DNA of 64,000 nt from Algoriphagus alkaliphilus (GCF_900103735.1 NZ_FMXE01000007.1:124001-188000); one strand, 5' to 3'. Positions 52,583 to 62,227 are shown, counted from the stretch's first letter. Numbers and translations are program-made. Notes: a model not told the origin generated them from the sequence alone.

Positions 52583-53500
52583 ATGTTGATCCGACGGACT
52601 GTCAAAGATTATTTAATTCTCCATTTCATTGTGTTGATCTGGGGTTTTACGGCCATTTTGGGGCTTTTGATCAGCCTCCCTTCGCTGGAGTTGGTGTTTT
52701 ATCGGACACTCATTGCGGCAGTGGGAGTGGCGGGCATGGTCTATTTCAAAAAGGAGTCTCTTGTTGTTTCCCCCTCTCAGATCATAAAAATTATGGGAGT
52801 TGGGATTTTGATTTCGCTTCACTGGATCACCTTTTTCTGGTCTGCGAGATTAGCTACGGCCTCAGTCTGCCTTGCAGGAATGGCCACCACCTCACTTTGG
52901 ACTGCTTTTATCGAGCCATTAGTCAATCGTACCAAAATAAAATGGTATGAAGTTGTATTAGGAGTTATAGTGATTTCCGGATTGCTGGTGATTTTCCAGT
53001 TTGAATCAGGCTATTGGTTGGGTCTTTCTATAGCCTTGATTTCAGCATTTTTGGCGGCTTTGTTTTCCGTGCTAAATGGGCGATTGTCCCGGCGCCATAC
53101 TCCCTACCAAATCACGTTTTATGAGATGCTTGCCGCCTGTCTTTTTGCCTTAGTGATGCTGCCGTTTTTTTCCGAACTGATGACTGATCAAAAAGCCATT
53201 CAATGGGCTTGGACCGGTTGGGATTGGCTTTGGTTATTAATTTTGGGAGTGATTTGTACTGTTTATCCTTTTTCAATTACTGTCGAATTAATGAAAAGGC
53301 TTCCGGTCTTTTCAATAAACCTAACAATGAATCTCGAGCCTGTCTATGGAATAGTACTGGCAGTTTTGATTTTGGGAGAAAGCGAAAAAATGACACCCCA
53401 GTTTTATCTGGGGACTCTGATTATCCTGATTTCGGTTTTGATTTATCCGGTTTTGAACTACTGGAATAAGCGAAGGAAAGCCGTACGGACACTCGGCTGA
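52583..53500 (+). CDS. EamA/DMT-family transporter
   Basis: A 305-residue polytopic membrane protein with ten helices in two EamA repeats (LIWGFTAILGLLISLPSLELVFYRTLIAAVGV in the first; VLNGRLSRRHTPYQITFYEMLAACL in the second). The start ATG directly follows the permease stop codon. Substrate unknown; it is distinct from the exporter at 6197-7099. Confidence 0.87.
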   Translation: MLIRRTVKDYLILHFIVLIWGFTAILGLLISLPSLELVFYRTLIAAVGVAGMVYFKKESLVVSPSQIIKIMGVGILISLHWITFFWSARLATASVCLAGMATTSLWTAFIEPLVNRTKIKWYEVVLGVIVISGLLVIFQFESGYWLGLSIALISAFLAALFSVLNGRLSRRHTPYQITFYEMLAACLFALVMLPFFSELMTDQKAIQWAWTGWDWLWLLILGVICTVYPFSITVELMKRLPVFSINLTMNLEPVYGIVLAVLILGESEKMTPQFYLGTLIILISVLIYPVLNYWNKRRKAVRTLG

Positions 53501-53503
53501 TTT

Positions 53504-53835
53504 TTAAAGTGTGGTAATGTCTTGAAGCGTGACAAGTGCTGTCCGCAATTCCTCTTTTGAGACCTCTCCAATTTTTTCAATCAGCCGATCTTTTGAGATG
53601 GAGCGGATATGAAAAACCATCAGTTCAAACTCCGATTTCAGTCCATTTTCAGCCGAAGGCTTTAAAATCGGATTTCCCTGATAGTATTTGATTTTGGAAG
53701 TCAGCGGGGCAGTGATGGCTACAGGCTGAAATTTGTTCATCAAGTTGCCCTCAGGATTACTTCGAACCTTCTACCAGCTTGCTAAGAACCGATGACAGGG
53801 TTCAAATCAGACATCCAGAACTCATCCTGCTTTTT
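53504..53835 (-). pseudogene. Remnant of a MazF/PemK-type toxin gene
   Basis: The open part (53504-53740) reads NKFQPVAITAPLTSKIKYYQGNPILKPSAENGLKSEFELMVFHIRSISKDRLIEKIGEVSKEELRTAL, the C-terminal two-thirds of a MazF/PemK ribonuclease. Upstream on the same strand, in another frame, the missing start is still readable: KQDEFWMSDLNPVIGS followed by TAG (53782-53784, where a Glu is expected) then QAGRR. The start codon is AAA at 53833-53835 where ATG would sit, and a frameshift joins the two parts near 53745-53760. Three lesions make it inactive. No antitoxin gene is seen next to it. Confidence 0.75.
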
Positions 53836-54009
53836 TTATTGCATTAAACTCTAGCTGATCCTGAAAAATAAATATAAAATAATATATGTGTAATATAAAT
53901 ATTTAAATATAAATTGAATTAATTTGGTTTTAAAAGTTATTTTAAATTAAAATTTGAAAATGTATTTATTTTGATTAAAATTGTAGTGAAACTTTTAAAC
54001 GAAATTTTT

Positions 54010-55304
54010 ATGAAAACAAATTTTCAATTATCAAATTCTCTCTCTCTCTCTCCCTCTCTCTCTTTATTTTTCTATTAGGGATAACTTCCTGTCAAGAAAT
54101 TCCTGAGGCTAGTCAGGTATCGAGTAAGCAAAGTGAAGAGCTCTTTTCGGCGAAGAACCCTGAATATGAATCTAAATTAAAGCACTTGTCCCTTTTCATT
54201 GGGCATGTATTTCAAGATCCAAATGCAAGGGCTGAACTATTTGCAACGTCAAAAATTGAGGGGAATCAAGGTGAAATTTCTATCGATTTAGCTCATCTTT
54301 TTGAGACTGGAGTTAATCCTGTGGCAAAAAAGAAATCAGCCATTGTGGACTCATTTAGTAGGTTCAGGACTTCGAAAATATCTTCGACAACACTCTATTC
54401 GATAGAGGAACTAATTGCGTTTATTAAGGAGAATAAAATAGGTATAGTGGCTCCATATCTTGCGGAAAACTTTGAGGAGTCCTCTTTAAGTCAGTTGACA
54501 GTTTCTTGGTGGTCTCAAGAATTTGAAGACTGGAACCTAAATAAAGATCAAGAATGGCTAGGAGAAACAAAAGCTAGAATGGTTGATTTTGGAAATAATA
54601 GTGTTGAATCCAATGGTCAACAGGATTTTTTTGTGAGTGATGAGTATGCAAAAAAGAATCCCACTATCGTATTAGGCGCATTTGATTTTGGGAATGAAAG
54701 TGGGAAAGAAAATACGAAATCAACATCGGGAGAAAATTTTGCAGTTCAAAATTTTGTTAATTCTGCCAATTGCCAAGATCTAAATCAAAACAGTGTCGTT
54801 AGGCTCTTAATGCCTGAATTAAATCTGACAAGTTCAATTAGAGCATGGCCACATCCAGATAGACTGACTTTAATTATAGTGTTAGGGACTAATCCAGGTG
54901 GAAGTGCCTCAGCTAACACAATTTTCTTTGAGTTGGAAATAAAGAGAGGTGATACAGGTGAATGGAGAACTAGTCCTAGTTCATTTATTATTAATAATTG
55001 GGAGGATCGACAAGTTGATATGGCAATGGTATTATTTAATAGAAGACCATCAAATAGTGAAACAACGCAGGTGTCCGTAATTATAAAGATTAATTCTGCA
55101 GGACAGACTGAATCGCAAGTGACTACCGTAGGTGGCTGGAATTATTCTCAATTACATTTTAGGCAAACATTTAATAAGTGCGGTACCATAAATAATCCTT
55201 TCACTGATAGAGGATTCGGACAAAGGTCCTATTTGGGGGTCAACTATGGAGTTGAAAGATTTGGAAAATTTCAATTTTATTTAGTCCCTCAAATTCAGTT
55301 GTAA
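54010..55304 (+). CDS. Surface lipoprotein with a TC-repeat phase switch (off in this sequence)
   Basis: The gene is out of frame with its own start in this sequence. ATG 54010 reads MKTNFQLSNSLSLSPSLSL and stops at 54076-54078; the main body (open from about 54063, in another frame) begins with a perfect lipoprotein end, LFIFLLGITSC, with Cys encoded at 54090-54092. Between them is a (TC)8 tract (54037-54052) followed by CC and (TC)4. Loss of one TC unit, or gain of two, restores a single frame of about 430 residues with a full lipobox signal. The mature part is unknown in family: an acidic N-terminus, then beta-rich segments. The next gene, a beta-barrel, overlaps its stop by one base. Confidence 0.75.
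54037..54062 (+). repeat. TC dinucleotide tract in the lipoprotein signal-peptide region
   Basis: (TC)8 at 54037-54052, CC, then (TC)4 at 54055-54062. It encodes Ser/Leu alternation in any frame, so it keeps the hydrophobic signal peptide while letting slippage change the downstream frame. Confidence 0.85.
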
Positions 55305-55837
55305 TGAAAATGTCTAGAATTATTGCATCATTTATCGTTCTCTTTATTTTTCACTTAAATGGGTTTGCTCAAGAAAACAAATTTGACTTTCAGTTGTCTG
55401 GTGGATATTTAAGCCAAATCAATACTCCAAGATCTGCAAGCCCAGTACAATATGGAGGCTTTGTAGGTATTGGTGTATTCAAAGAATCAAAAATAGGAAG
55501 GCTGAACATTGATTTAAATCTCAATTACTTAAGCAAGCATTCTCCTAAGGAATTAAGAATAAATAATTATGAGGGCTTTAGTCTTAAGGGACAGGCTAAT
55601 TACTTATTGAAGATTTTTCCTATTAGTGAAAGTTATCTTTTCCTTGGTCCAGGCGTTGCGATCCACCAACCCTTAAAGAGTAATGCAGACTTTAATGGTC
55701 CCAGTTTTGGAGCAAATGGTAAGGTCATGGCACCTGTAAAACTTTCTGGTATTTTGTTTTACTTAACTTATGATTTAGACTATCTCACAGGTCCAGGGTT
55801 TTGGAGAAATAGTGTAGGAATAAGTTTAAGGCCTTAA
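55304..55837 (+). CDS. Outer-membrane beta-barrel protein paired with the phase-variable lipoprotein
   Basis: A 177-residue exported protein with signal peptide 1-22 (FHLNGFAQ). The mature chain has barrel-like strands (KFDFQLSGGYLSQI, YGGFVGIGVFKESKIGRLNIDLNLNYLSK, GFSLKGQANYLLKIF, YLFLGPGVAI, GILFYLTYDLDYL) and ends SVGISLRP. Its ATG shares a base with the lipoprotein stop (TAATG), so its translation may depend on read-through of the upstream frame and could vary with the TC switch. A terminator follows at 55841-55871. Confidence 0.7.
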   Translation: MKMSRIIASFIVLFIFHLNGFAQENKFDFQLSGGYLSQINTPRSASPVQYGGFVGIGVFKESKIGRLNIDLNLNYLSKHSPKELRINNYEGFSLKGQANYLLKIFPISESYLFLGPGVAIHQPLKSNADFNGPSFGANGKVMAPVKLSGILFYLTYDLDYLTGPGFWRNSVGISLRP

Positions 55838-55840
55838 ATT

Positions 55841-55871
55841 AATCTTGGCGGGTTTACTTCCCGTCAAGATT
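55841..55871 (+). terminator. Intrinsic terminator after the lipoprotein/barrel unit
   Basis: AATCTTGGCGGG (55841-55852) and CCCGTCAAGATT (55860-55871) pair over 12 bp with one G.T, then a T-rich stretch. It converges with ispE. Confidence 0.7.
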
Positions 55872-55885
55872 CTTTCTCAATTCTG

Positions 55886-56692
55886 TCAGATTTTTTGCTC
55901 AAAACGAAAGTAGGCCTTTTCAAAACTCAAATTCCCAGGCTTTTCCACAAACAATCCAAACACACTCGATCCCGAACCCGACATTGCTGAATAGAACGCT
56001 CCGGCATCATACATTTTTTCTTTAATCTCAGCTATTTCGGGATGGTTTTTGAAAATACTCGGTTCAAAGTCATTCACCAGTTCCGCTTTCCAGCGGCTTC
56101 GGTCAGCCAACACCTCCTCCAATTTTACTTTTGGCGGAGCTGGAGTTACGCCTGCGTAGGCTTCTTTGGTTCCAACATGAATTCCCGGATTTATTAAAAC
56201 AATGTAGGTTCCTTTTAGTGAAAGATCAATTGGTTCTAATATTTCACCTCTGCCTCGGGCGATTTTCGGAGTGTTTTCGATAAAAAATGGGCAATCGCTA
56301 CCCAGTTGAGCCGCATATTCTTCCAAGAAAAAATCATCCAAGTGAAGATCAAAGAGGTTATTCATCAAATTCAGGGCAAAAGCTCCGTCCGCAGACCCTC
56401 CACCGAGTCCTGCGCCCATCGGGATGTTTTTATGCAGATGGATATTTAAATTGGGCAGTCCCTGAAAGTCTTTTCTCAGGAGTTTTTCCGCTTTCAAGAT
56501 CAAATTATCTTTTGGATCACCGGGGATGTCCAATCCAGAGGAATTCCAATTCGGATTTTTGTCGAGAATCATTTCCAATGCATCGAATAGGGGGATCGGA
56601 ACCATGCAAGTTTCGATGTCATGGTAACCGTCCTTTCGTTTTGCAGTGATGTGTAGTCCTAGATTTATTTTTGCGTTTGGGAAGGTGATCAT
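55886..56692 (-). CDS. ispE: 4-diphosphocytidyl-2-C-methylerythritol kinase IspE
   Basis: A 268-residue GHMP kinase of the MEP pathway that phosphorylates CDP-ME. The start FPNAKINLGLHITAKRKDGYHDIETCMVPI is typical, the ATP site is IPMGAGLGGGSADGAFALNLMN (about residues 90-110), and SAMSGSGSSVFGLF is the third GHMP motif. ATG 56692 is used because it gives the standard start; the in-frame ATG at 56746 adds 18 unrelated residues. It is monocistronic and converges on the phase-variable lipoprotein unit. Confidence 0.93.
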   Translation of the reverse strand: MITFPNAKINLGLHITAKRKDGYHDIETCMVPIPLFDALEMILDKNPNWNSSGLDIPGDPKDNLILKAEKLLRKDFQGLPNLNIHLHKNIPMGAGLGGGSADGAFALNLMNNLFDLHLDDFFLEEYAAQLGSDCPFFIENTPKIARGRGEILEPIDLSLKGTYIVLINPGIHVGTKEAYAGVTPAPPKVKLEEVLADRSRWKAELVNDFEPSIFKNHPEIAEIKEKMYDAGAFYSAMSGSGSSVFGLFVEKPGNLSFEKAYFRFEQKI

Positions 56693-57082
56693 TGGATGAA
56701 GGTGTTTTGACAAAATTAATTGAATTTCGGTGAATGAGTTTTTCAATCGTGGTTTGAAAAATCTCTAATGTTTCCATCATTTTTTAGCTTTTTGACAGCA
56801 TATCATTTTTTTTCTTATTTAAAAGAGAATAAATTTTCAATTATTTTGAAATTACTTGAATTCGATACAAAATTTTGAAACACCCTCCTTTTTCCTACTA
56901 TTCTTAAAAAATGATTTTGAATATACCATAAAAACAAAATAATATTTGTTAATAAATATTTAACTATAGTATTTATGTCTGTGAAAATTGAATTGTAGAG
57001 AATTAAATATTGTAAGTCTCGTGAATGGGTTTTAATATTGTCATGTGATTCTTTATCGAAGCATTAAACCTCAAACCTAACC
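56693..57082. other. AT-rich intergenic region with promoter of the BCAA operon
   Basis: A 390-bp gene-free stretch between divergent ispE and ilvD. It is very AT-rich and holds the promoter-like element 57010-57040. Apart from the leader peptide that begins at 57083 no gene is seen. Confidence 0.5.
57010..57040 (+). promoter_or_regulatory. Possible sigma-ABfr-type promoter of the ilv/leu operon
   Basis: TTG at 57010-57012, a 20-base spacer, and TAATATTG at 57033-57040, one base off the TAnnTTTG -7 consensus of Bacteroidota. It would start the transcript about 35-40 bases before the leader peptide ATG. One mismatch in an AT-rich region, so moderate to low confidence. Confidence 0.3.
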
Positions 57083-57139
57083 ATGTACCTATCGGTCTTC
57101 TTGCTAAGCTTTATTATTCTCATCGGATTTTCGAAGTGA
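57083..57139 (+). CDS. Branched-chain amino acid leader peptide of the ilv/leu operon
   Basis: An 18-residue frame, MYLSVFLLSFIILIGFSK, from ATG 57083 to TGA 57137-57139. Eight of the residues are Leu, Ile or Val, clustered (VFLL, IILI), with two CTA leucine codons. It lies between a promoter-like site and a terminator, with ilvD 80 bp beyond. Ribosome stalling on these codons would occur just before the antiterminator strand, as in leader-peptide attenuation of amino acid operons. No protein function is implied. Confidence 0.65.
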   Translation: MYLSVFLLSFIILIGFSK

Positions 57140-57210
57140 GGCACTAGACTATTTATAAAACAGCATATAAATCTAAAGTGTCTCACTCAAATGGGACACT
57201 TTTTTGTTTT
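57135..57210 (+). terminator. Attenuator: terminator with competing antiterminator before ilvD
   Basis: Terminator: AAAGTGTCTC (57175-57184) pairs with GGGACACTTT (57193-57202) with one T.G pair and an 8-base loop, followed by a T-run. Antiterminator: AGTGAGGCACT (57135-57145), which spans the leader stop codon, pairs over 11 bp (one G.U) with AGTGTCTCACT (57177-57187), the 5' arm of the terminator. The two folds exclude each other. A ribosome ending on the leader stop would cover the antiterminator strand and favour termination; a ribosome stalled on Leu/Ile/Val codons would leave it free and favour read-through. Confidence 0.75.
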
Positions 57211-57218
57211 TCAGACCT

Positions 57219-58907
57219 ATGAACCAGAACAACCTTAAGAAATACAGTTGGGAAATCAGCGACAATGACGAGCATCCGGCAGGAAAAGCGATGCTTTATG
57301 CCACCGGCTTGAGCGATAAAAAAATGAAACAGCCATTTGTAGGGGTAGCCAGTTGTGGCTATGAAAGTAATCCCTGCAATATGCACTTGAATGACTTTGC
57401 CGGTCTGATCAAAAACTCCTCCCAGGAATACGATCTGACCGGTTTGGTTTTTAATACCATCGGGATTTCGGACGGGACTTCTATGGGAACTTTGGGAATG
57501 CGCTATTCCCTGGTCTCCAGAGAGATTATTGCCGACTCCATCGAATCTTTTATCCTTGGGCACTCTTTTGATTCCTGCATCGCTGTGGCGGGCTGCGATA
57601 AAAACATGCCCGGAGTCATCATGGGTATGATCCGCATCAACCGGCCCGCGATCATGGTCTATGGGGGCACCATAGCTTCGGGGCTATACAAGGGCGAAAA
57701 ATTAAATATCGTTTCCGCGTTTGAAGCTTTTGGGAAAAAAATACAGGGCTCCATCTCCGCGGAAGATTATGACGGGGTGATCCGAAATGCATGCCCGGGG
57801 GCCGGTGCCTGTGGAGGAATGTACACTGCGAATACCATGTCTTCGGCAATCGAGGCGATGGGGATGTCTTTGCCTTACTCCGCTTCCTATCCGGCCAATT
57901 CTCCTGAAAAGCTACGTGAGTGCAGGGAAGTCAGCAAGTACATGCGGATACTTTTGGAAAAAGACATCAAGCCAAGTGATATCATCACCCGAAAAAGTAT
58001 TGAAAATGCTGTTCGTGTAGCTATTGCCTTGGGCGGAAGCACCAATGCGGTACTGCATATTCTGGCTATTGCCCGAACAGCCAGAGTTGATTTTTCACTT
58101 CAGGACTTTAAAGCTTTGAATGCCAAGACCCCGATGATCGGAGACTTCAAGCCATCGGGCAAGTTCCTGATGGAAGATCTCCATGAGCAAGGCGGGTTAC
58201 CGGCTTTCATGAAATACTTCCTCGATAAAGGTTACCTCCATGGAGATTGCATGACCGTGACAGGAAGGACATTGGCTGAAAATCTTGAGCATGTTCAAGC
58301 GATTGTTCCCTCTTCTGTCAATGTAATACACCCCATCGAGTCGCCAATTAAAGAAACAGGGCACCTGTGTATTTTGGCGGGCAATCTGGCTCCGGAAGGT
58401 GCTGTGGCTAAAATTACCGGTAAGGAAGGGCGTTTGTTCACCGGTCCGGCAAGAGTATTTGATTCGGAATTGGAAGCAAACAACGCCATTCGTGATCATC
58501 AGGTCAAGGCAGGGGATGTGGTGGTCATTCGTAATGTAGGCCCCAAGGGTGCACCGGGGATGCCGGAGATGTTAAAGCCGACTTCTATGATCATTGGGGC
58601 GGGTTTGGGTGCTGATGTGGCTTTAATTACCGATGGACGCTTCTCCGGTGGAACGCACGGATTTGTGGTAGGACACGTGACCCCTGAAGCCTGGTGCGGT
58701 GGCCCTATCGGATTATTGCATGACGATGATCTGATCACCATTGATACAGACAATCAGCTTCTTAGCGTCCGGGTGAGTGAGCAGGAATTTGCCGAACGTA
58801 AAAAAACATGGTCTCCAAAATCCATCGACGGACTTCAGGGGACACTCAAAAAGTACAATAAACTTGTGTCAACCGCATCTGAAGGTTGCGTTACCGATAA
58901 ATTCTAA
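57219..58907 (+). CDS. ilvD: Dihydroxy-acid dehydratase
   Basis: A 562-residue Fe-S enzyme of isoleucine/valine synthesis that dehydrates dihydroxy-acids to 2-keto acids. Cluster cysteines lie in [12 protein letters not shown] and [14 protein letters not shown] and in the later [30 protein letters not shown] is the C-terminal family motif. ATG 57219 ([11 protein letters not shown]) is used; the frame opens slightly earlier at a TTG. It is the first structural gene after the attenuator and stops 4 bp before ilvB. Confidence 0.94.
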   Translation: MNQNNLKKYSWEISDNDEHPAGKAMLYATGLSDKKMKQPFVGVASCGYESNPCNMHLNDFAGLIKNSSQEYDLTGLVFNTIGISDGTSMGTLGMRYSLVSREIIADSIESFILGHSFDSCIAVAGCDKNMPGVIMGMIRINRPAIMVYGGTIASGLYKGEKLNIVSAFEAFGKKIQGSISAEDYDGVIRNACPGAGACGGMYTANTMSSAIEAMGMSLPYSASYPANSPEKLRECREVSKYMRILLEKDIKPSDIITRKSIENAVRVAIALGGSTNAVLHILAIARTARVDFSLQDFKALNAKTPMIGDFKPSGKFLMEDLHEQGGLPAFMKYFLDKGYLHGDCMTVTGRTLAENLEHVQAIVPSSVNVIHPIESPIKETGHLCILAGNLAPEGAVAKITGKEGRLFTGPARVFDSELEANNAIRDHQVKAGDVVVIRNVGPKGAPGMPEMLKPTSMIIGAGLGADVALITDGRFSGGTHGFVVGHVTPEAWCGGPIGLLHDDDLITIDTDNQLLSVRVSEQEFAERKKTWSPKSIDGLQGTLKKYNKLVSTASEGCVTDKF

Positions 58908-58911
58908 TTCT

Positions 58912-60606
58912 ATGAAGGATTCGATGGTCAGAGGAGCAGACATTGTAGTGAGGTCAATCATTGCCGAAAACGCGGATATCATTTTTGGCTATCCCGGCGG
59001 AGCAATCATGCCAGTCTATGATGCCTTGTATGATTATCATGATCAGGTAAGGCACGTATTGACCCGTCATGAACAGGGAGCAATCCATGCGGCCCAGGGT
59101 TATGCCCGTGTATCCGGCAAAGTCGGTGTCTGCATTGCCACTTCTGGACCCGGAGCTACCAATCTGATCACCGGATTGGCTGATGCCCAGATCGACAGTA
59201 CGCCTTTGGTATGTATCACAGGTCAGGTAGCGGCCCATTTACTTGGTACGGACGCTTTTCAGGAAACCGACGTAGTCGGAATTTCCATGCCGGGCACCAA
59301 ATGGAATATTCAGGTTAGAAGGGTGGAGGATATAGCCCCTGCTATTGCAAGAGGCTTCTACATTGCCCGATCCGGGAGACCGGGACCGGTTTTGATCGAT
59401 ATTACCAAAAATGCCCAGGTAGATTTTGGAGAGTGGAACTATGTCCCATGCATGGGATTCAGATCTTATAAAACACATATTCCTGTGGATATTTCATTGA
59501 TCCAACAGGCTGCTGAGCTTATAAATAATGCAGAACGACCTTATCTGCTATTTGGTCAGGGAGTAGTTTTGGGAAAAGCTGAGACAGAACTTAAGTTCTT
59601 CTTGGATAAATCAGGGATTCCGGCCGCCTGTACACTTTTGGGCTCAGGGGCAATACCCCAGGATCACCCCAATTATGTGGGTAAACTTGGAATGCACGGC
59701 AACTATGCCCCCAATCTATTGACTAACCAATGTGACGTGTTGATTGCCGTGGGAATGCGGTTTGATGATCGGGTTACAGGAGATTTGAAGCGCTATGCCA
59801 AGCAGGCCAAAGTAATTCATCTGGAGTTGGATAAGGCAGAAGTTAACAAAAATGTGAAGGCAGAAGTAGCTGTGATAGGCGATTGCAAAGAGAGTCTTTG
59901 CATGCTTACGGAAGCTATTCGGGAAAAGAAACACGATTCTTGGATGGGAAAATTCCGGGACTTGGAGCAGGAAGAAAAAGCTGCAGTTATGCAGTATGAC
60001 ATCACCCCGACCAAAGTTGGCCTTACAATGGGTGAAGTCATCCATCAGATCAACCAATACAAGGCTGATGACGCCGTTTTGGTAACCGACGTCGGACAGC
60101 ATCAGATGATCGCATGGCGATACTTCAATTATAAAAAATCAAGAACCCAGGTGACTTCAGGCGGACTTGGCACAATGGGTTTCGCGCTTCCTGCGGCCTT
60201 GGGGGCTCAATTGCATGACTATTCCAGACAGGTAATCTGTGTAGTTGGTGATGGGGGAATACAGATGACCATTCAGGAATTGGGAACCATCATGCAGACT
60301 AAAGCACCGGTCAAGATTGTCCTGTTAAACAACAACTTCCTCGGCATGGTCCGTCAGTGGCAACAGATGTTCTTCGACAGACGCTATTCCTTCACTGAGC
60401 TTGACAATCCTGATTTTATCAAGATTGCTGAGGCATACAATATTCGAGCACAAAAAGTAACGGAGCGGACCGATCTGAAAGAAGCCATTGAGGACATGTT
60501 GATCCACGATGGACCGTTTTTCTTAGAGGTAGTGGTGGAGAAAGAAGACAATGTATTTCCAATGATTGCCACCGGTTGTTCGGTGGAAGAAGTCCGATTA
60601 AGCTAA
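58912..60606 (+). CDS. ilvB: Acetolactate synthase large subunit
   Basis: A 564-residue ThDP enzyme that joins two pyruvates, or pyruvate and 2-ketobutyrate. FGYPGGAIMPVYDALYD with the catalytic Glu of TRHEQGAIHAAQGYAR, SGPGATNLITGLADAQIDSTPLVCITGQV, and the ThDP motif GDGGIQMTIQELGTI...NNNFLGMVRQWQQMFFDRRYS are present. ATG 58912 is used; an upstream in-frame start at 58777 is a shadow inside ilvD. It is 4 bp after ilvD. Confidence 0.94.
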   Translation: MKDSMVRGADIVVRSIIAENADIIFGYPGGAIMPVYDALYDYHDQVRHVLTRHEQGAIHAAQGYARVSGKVGVCIATSGPGATNLITGLADAQIDSTPLVCITGQVAAHLLGTDAFQETDVVGISMPGTKWNIQVRRVEDIAPAIARGFYIARSGRPGPVLIDITKNAQVDFGEWNYVPCMGFRSYKTHIPVDISLIQQAAELINNAERPYLLFGQGVVLGKAETELKFFLDKSGIPAACTLLGSGAIPQDHPNYVGKLGMHGNYAPNLLTNQCDVLIAVGMRFDDRVTGDLKRYAKQAKVIHLELDKAEVNKNVKAEVAVIGDCKESLCMLTEAIREKKHDSWMGKFRDLEQEEKAAVMQYDITPTKVGLTMGEVIHQINQYKADDAVLVTDVGQHQMIAWRYFNYKKSRTQVTSGGLGTMGFALPAALGAQLHDYSRQVICVVGDGGIQMTIQELGTIMQTKAPVKIVLLNNNFLGMVRQWQQMFFDRRYSFTELDNPDFIKIAEAYNIRAQKVTERTDLKEAIEDMLIHDGPFFLEVVVEKEDNVFPMIATGCSVEEVRLS

Positions 60607-60615
60607 TTCTAACCT

Positions 60616-61116
60616 ATGAAGAGATATACCATATTTGTCATCACAGAGAATTTCATCGGAATTCTCAACCGGATCACCATCATTTTTACAAGACGGGGGA
60701 TAAATATCGATGCCTTGACTGCCTCAGAAAGCAGGATTCCGGGCATTCACCGAGTCACTATCGAAGTGACGGTCAACGAGGACACGGTGATTCAATTGGT
60801 CAATCAGATCGAGAAAATCATTGATGTGATCAAAGCCTTTTATCATGAAGATGAAGGCGTAGTCTATCAGGAAATCGCGCTATATAAAATCCCGGTTTCA
60901 AAACTTGACGGAGGATTGGAAAAGGTAATCCGTCAGCATAATGCGAAAATCATCGCTGCGGAGCCTGATTTCGTTGTCCTTGAACTCACAGGTCATAAAG
61001 AGCAAACCCAGGAATTACTGGAAATTCTGAAAGGCTATGGGCTTTTGGAGTTTGCCCGATCCGGTCGTGTGGCAGTCGCAAAGCGCATGCTCACCATCGA
61101 ATCTTTCATCAAATAA
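60616..61116 (+). CDS. ilvN: Acetolactate synthase small (regulatory) subunit
   Basis: A 166-residue regulatory subunit. The N-terminal ACT domain reads YTIFVITENFIGILNRITIIFTRRGINIDALTASES...HRVTIEV, the pattern that binds valine for feedback inhibition; the C-terminal domain continues with IRQHNAKIIAAEPDFVVLELTGHKEQTQELLEILKGYGLLEFARSGRVAVAK. It is 9 bp after ilvB. Confidence 0.93.
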   Translation: MKRYTIFVITENFIGILNRITIIFTRRGINIDALTASESRIPGIHRVTIEVTVNEDTVIQLVNQIEKIIDVIKAFYHEDEGVVYQEIALYKIPVSKLDGGLEKVIRQHNAKIIAAEPDFVVLELTGHKEQTQELLEILKGYGLLEFARSGRVAVAKRMLTIESFIK

Positions 61117-61164
61117 TATCTCAACCCCAGCATAATCAATCTATTAAATCAAATCTTAGAAAAA

Positions 61165-62208
61165 ATGAAGTTAAAATTCGGCACAGTTGAAGAAAACGTA
61201 GTCACCAGGGACGAATTTCCTCTGGAAAAAGCCAGAGAAGTCCTCAAAAACGAAGTCATTGCGGTTTTAGGTTATGGAGTACAAGGTCCAGGACAGGCAT
61301 TAAACCTGAAAGACAATGGATTCAACGTGATTGTAGGCCAGCGAAAAGGTTCTAAGACTTGGGACAAGGCAGTTTCTGACGGATGGGTTCCCGGTGTCAC
61401 ACTTTTTGATTTGGAGGAAGCTTGCGAAAGAGGTACTATCCTTCAATTCTTGCTTTCAGATGCAGGTCAGATTGCCCTTTGGCCTACAGTGAAAAAACAC
61501 CTGACTCCGGGCAAAGCACTTTATTTCTCTCATGGTTTTGGAGTGACTTACAAGGAAAAAACAGGAATCATTCCTCCGGCAGATGTAGATGTAATTTTGG
61601 TTGCACCAAAAGGATCAGGTACGTCCTTGAGAAGAATGTTCGTAGAAGGCCGAGGATTGAATTCTTCCTATGCGATTTTCCAAGATGGTACTGGCAAAGC
61701 CAAAGACCGAGTAATTGCACTGGGTATAGGCGTTGGATCCGGATACTTGTTCGAAACTGATTTCTATAGAGAAGTAACTTCTGATTTGACCGGAGAAAGA
61801 GGAACCTTGATGGGCGCCATTCAGGGAATCTTCGCGGCGCAGTATGAGGTATTGAGAGCAAATGGTCACACTCCTTCTGAAGCATTCAACGAGACTGTGG
61901 AAGAATTGACCCAGTCCCTGATGCCTTTGGTAGCAGAGAACGGTATGGACTGGATGTATGCCAATTGCTCTACGACAGCTCAAAGAGGTGCATTGGATTG
62001 GTGGAAGCCCTTCCGTGATGCGACTAAGCCGGTTTTTGAAAAACTTTATGAATCTGTAAAATCTGGTCAAGAAGCACAGAAATCTATCGATTCTAACTCC
62101 AAAGCTGATTATAGAGAAAAACTTGAGGCAGAATTGAAAGAATTGCGTGAGTCTGAAATGTGGCAGGCCGGTGCGGTCGTCCGTCAGTTGAGACCAGAAA
62201 ATAATTAA
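61165..62208 (+). CDS. ilvC: Ketol-acid reductoisomerase
   Basis: A 347-residue class I-like KARI that isomerises and reduces acetolactate with NAD(P)[42 protein letters not shown] holds the dinucleotide site, followed by [27 protein letters not shown] and the knotted metal-binding domain ([38 protein letters not shown]). 48 bp after ilvN in the same operon. Confidence 0.93.
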   Translation: MKLKFGTVEENVVTRDEFPLEKAREVLKNEVIAVLGYGVQGPGQALNLKDNGFNVIVGQRKGSKTWDKAVSDGWVPGVTLFDLEEACERGTILQFLLSDAGQIALWPTVKKHLTPGKALYFSHGFGVTYKEKTGIIPPADVDVILVAPKGSGTSLRRMFVEGRGLNSSYAIFQDGTGKAKDRVIALGIGVGSGYLFETDFYREVTSDLTGERGTLMGAIQGIFAAQYEVLRANGHTPSEAFNETVEELTQSLMPLVAENGMDWMYANCSTTAQRGALDWWKPFRDATKPVFEKLYESVKSGQEAQKSIDSNSKADYREKLEAELKELRESEMWQAGAVVRQLRPENN

Positions 62209-62227
62209 ACCCCAACCCCCTAAGATT

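Noticed and set aside
53850..54009. AT-rich stretch as a replication origin
   Set aside because: No DnaA boxes or dnaA/dnaN neighbours; it fits a promoter region for the lipoprotein gene.
58777..58911. N-terminal extension of IlvB
   Set aside because: It overlaps the ilvD coding end in another frame; ATG 58912 gives the usual start.
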